A stretch of DNA of 64,000 nucleotides from Sphingomonas zeae (GTDB lineage: Bacteria; Pseudomonadota; Alphaproteobacteria; Sphingomonadales; Sphingomonadaceae): positions 1 through 64,000 of the forward strand of contig NZ_JACIFA010000001.1 in assembly GCF_014197135.1 (NCBI RefSeq), read 5' to 3'. Shown piece by piece: positions 62,851 to 64,000 of the stretch. Below the pieces are notes generated by a model. That model was given only the letters and a program-made list of their open reading frames with translations, was not told the DNA's origin and searched no databases. Both the position numbers and the translations under genes were made by a program. The first letter of the stretch is position 1; each line of letters opens with the position of its first letter.

Positions 62851-64000
62851 TCACGCCTCCATAGCCTCCGCCGCCAGTGCCTCCGCCTCGATCAACAGGT
62901 CGTCGTCCGCGCTTCCCGTCGCCACCTTCTCGCGTCCGATCAGCACCAGCACCGGCACGGCGAGCGGGCTCACGCGCTCCAGATCGACATGCAGCATCGT
63001 GCCGCCCGCCCGGTCGAGCAGATTCGCCAGCCGCCCCACATCGGTCATCCGCGCGCGTGCATCGTCCCACGCCGCCTGAAGCAGCAGATGACCGGGCTCA
63101 TATTTGCGCAACACGTCGTAGATCAGGTCGGTCGAAAACGTGACCTGCCGCCCGGTCTTGCGCTTGCCGGGATGCTGGCGGTCGACCAGCCCGCCGATCA
63201 CCGCCACCTCGCGAAAGGCGCGCTTCAGGAGGTGCGATTGCTGCACCCAGTCGACGAACTCGTTTTCGAGGATGTCGGGGGAGAACAGGCTGGCCGGGTC
63301 GGTCACCTTCTCCAGCCCGTAACAGGCCAGCGCATAGTCGCTGGCCACGAAGCCCAGCGGTTTCAACCCTTGCGCCTCCATCCGCCGGGTGATGAGCATC
63401 CCCAGCGATTGATGCGCGTTCCACCCCTCGAAGCTGTAGGCGACCATGTAATGCCGCCCCTCGCGCGGGAAGGTCTCGACCAGCAACTGGCCAGGGCGGG
63501 GCAGCACCGAGCGGCGGTCCTGCATCTCCAGCCAGTCATGCACGTCCGCCGGAAAGCGATCCCATTCCTGTCGGTCGGACAGGAATGCGCGGACTCGGTC
63601 GGCAAGGCTGGTCGACAGCGGCAGCCGGCTGCCGCCATAGGTCGGGATGCGCGCGGGGCGGCTGGTGGCGCGCACGATCAGATCCTCGCCGTCGATCGAT
63701 TCCACCTCCAGGCTCAAACCGGCGAAGAAGAAGGTGTCGCCCGGCGCGAGCGTCGCGGCGAATCCCTCCTCGACGCGGCCCAATTGGCGGCCGTTGCGGA
63801 AGCGGACCTTCAGCATCGTCGCTTCCACGATGATCCCGGCGTTCAGGCGATGTTGCGCGATGAATTGCGGATGGGTGACGCGCCACGTTCCGTCCGCCTG
63901 CTGGACCAGCCGCTTGAACCGGTCATAGGCACGAAGCGCATAGCCGCCATCCGCGATGAAGCGCAGCACCCGGTCGAACGTTTCGTCGTCCAGCGCCGAA
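62851..64000 (-). CDS. Ligase-associated DEXH helicase (Lhr-like), C-terminal part
   Basis: Partial gene: 383 residues of the C-terminus are in the window, and the frame stays open to the right edge (SALDDETFDRV visible at the end). Lhr-type C-terminal region: winged-helix part (TFDRVLRFIADGGYALRAYD), the Lhr-core beta-barrel LAPGDTFFFAGLSLEVESIDGEDLIVR, and GRHYMVAYSFEGWNAHQSLGMLITRRMEA. Such helicases are encoded with ATP-dependent DNA ligase and an exonuclease in a DNA damage response cluster; those genes would lie to the right, out of view. The helicase motifs I-VI are outside the window. Confidence 0.88.
   Translation of the reverse strand, partial: SALDDETFDRVLRFIADGGYALRAYDRFKRLVQQADGTWRVTHPQFIAQHRLNAGIIVEATMLKVRFRNGRQLGRVEEGFAATLAPGDTFFFAGLSLEVESIDGEDLIVRATSRPARIPTYGGSRLPLSTSLADRVRAFLSDRQEWDRFPADVHDWLEMQDRRSVLPRPGQLLVETFPREGRHYMVAYSFEGWNAHQSLGMLITRRMEAQGLKPLGFVASDYALACYGLEKVTDPASLFSPDILENEFVDWVQQSHLLKRAFREVAVIGGLVDRQHPGKRKTGRQVTFSTDLIYDVLRKYEPGHLLLQAAWDDARARMTDVGRLANLLDRAGGTMLHVDLERVSPLAVPVLVLIGREKVATGSADDDLLIEAEALAAEAMEA

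Overview
The window is a GC-rich stretch of alphaproteobacterial chromosome, most likely from Sphingomonas or a close relative in the Sphingomonadaceae. The support is a circularly permuted (two-piece) tmRNA gene with an ANDNEALAIAA-type tag, mitochondrial-type complex I accessory proteins (NDUFA9-like and NDUFS4-like), a single long RelA/SpoT protein, TonB-dependent uptake, and several dense families of short palindromic repeats. I see no prophage, insertion sequence, transposase, CRISPR array or rRNA gene. Nearly all content is core or housekeeping, and the accessory signal lies mainly in the repeats.

Layout. 150-4354: tRNA-Leu(CAG), an NDUFA9-like protein, UppP, GltD and a secreted DUF2059 protein. 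4354-11136: GltB, overlapping the DUF2059 gene, then an AI-2E-family permease, an OmpA-type lipoprotein and a small unknown protein. 11390-18329: a threonine-aldolase-like lyase, then a sugar block (LacI regulator, sugar/H+ symporter, ROK regulator, PQQ sugar dehydrogenase). 18505-25114: the translation operon rimP-nusA-tautomerase-ylxR-infB-rbfA. 25498-30639: YceI, thymidine kinase, then truB-rpsO-pnp. 30871-38298: a soluble PAS chemoreceptor, a glycosyltransferase, an M48 protease, RSH, NusG and SecE. 38714-45535: YbdD/CstA, a cold-shock protein, a 61-residue protein, a MipA/OmpV protein, an FMN reductase, thymidylate kinase overlapping chorismate mutase, and a polyprenyl diphosphate synthase. 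45644-52558: HrpB, an NDUFS4-like subunit, a LemA-TPM-TPM-Nudix gene string, MscL and an Rrf2 regulator. 52600-64000: ssrA, MutS, an antitoxin-like small gene, the malic enzyme-PTA fusion, a TonB receptor, a YegD-type Hsp70 and the C-terminal part of an Lhr-type helicase that runs off the right edge.

How the genes work together. Gene order points to tightly coupled units: gltD/DUF2059/gltB share overlapping stop and start codons, as do rimP/nusA/tautomerase, ylxR/infB, cstA/ybdD, chorismate mutase/tmk and the second TPM gene/Nudix gene. The sugar block looks like a small uptake and periplasmic oxidation module with two regulators.

The most interesting material is repetitive. One palindromic REP-type pair sits in frame inside truB and adds about 44 residues to the protein. 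Its relatives lie between genes as mirrored pairs of two unit types. A second family of nested inverted repeats sits downstream of gene 3' ends and in three cases touches or nearly touches a stop codon. The ssrA gene is clear, with a predicted promoter, a T-arm, a G3:U70-type acceptor stem and a readable tag. All functional calls come from reading the sequence and from family knowledge; no database search was run.
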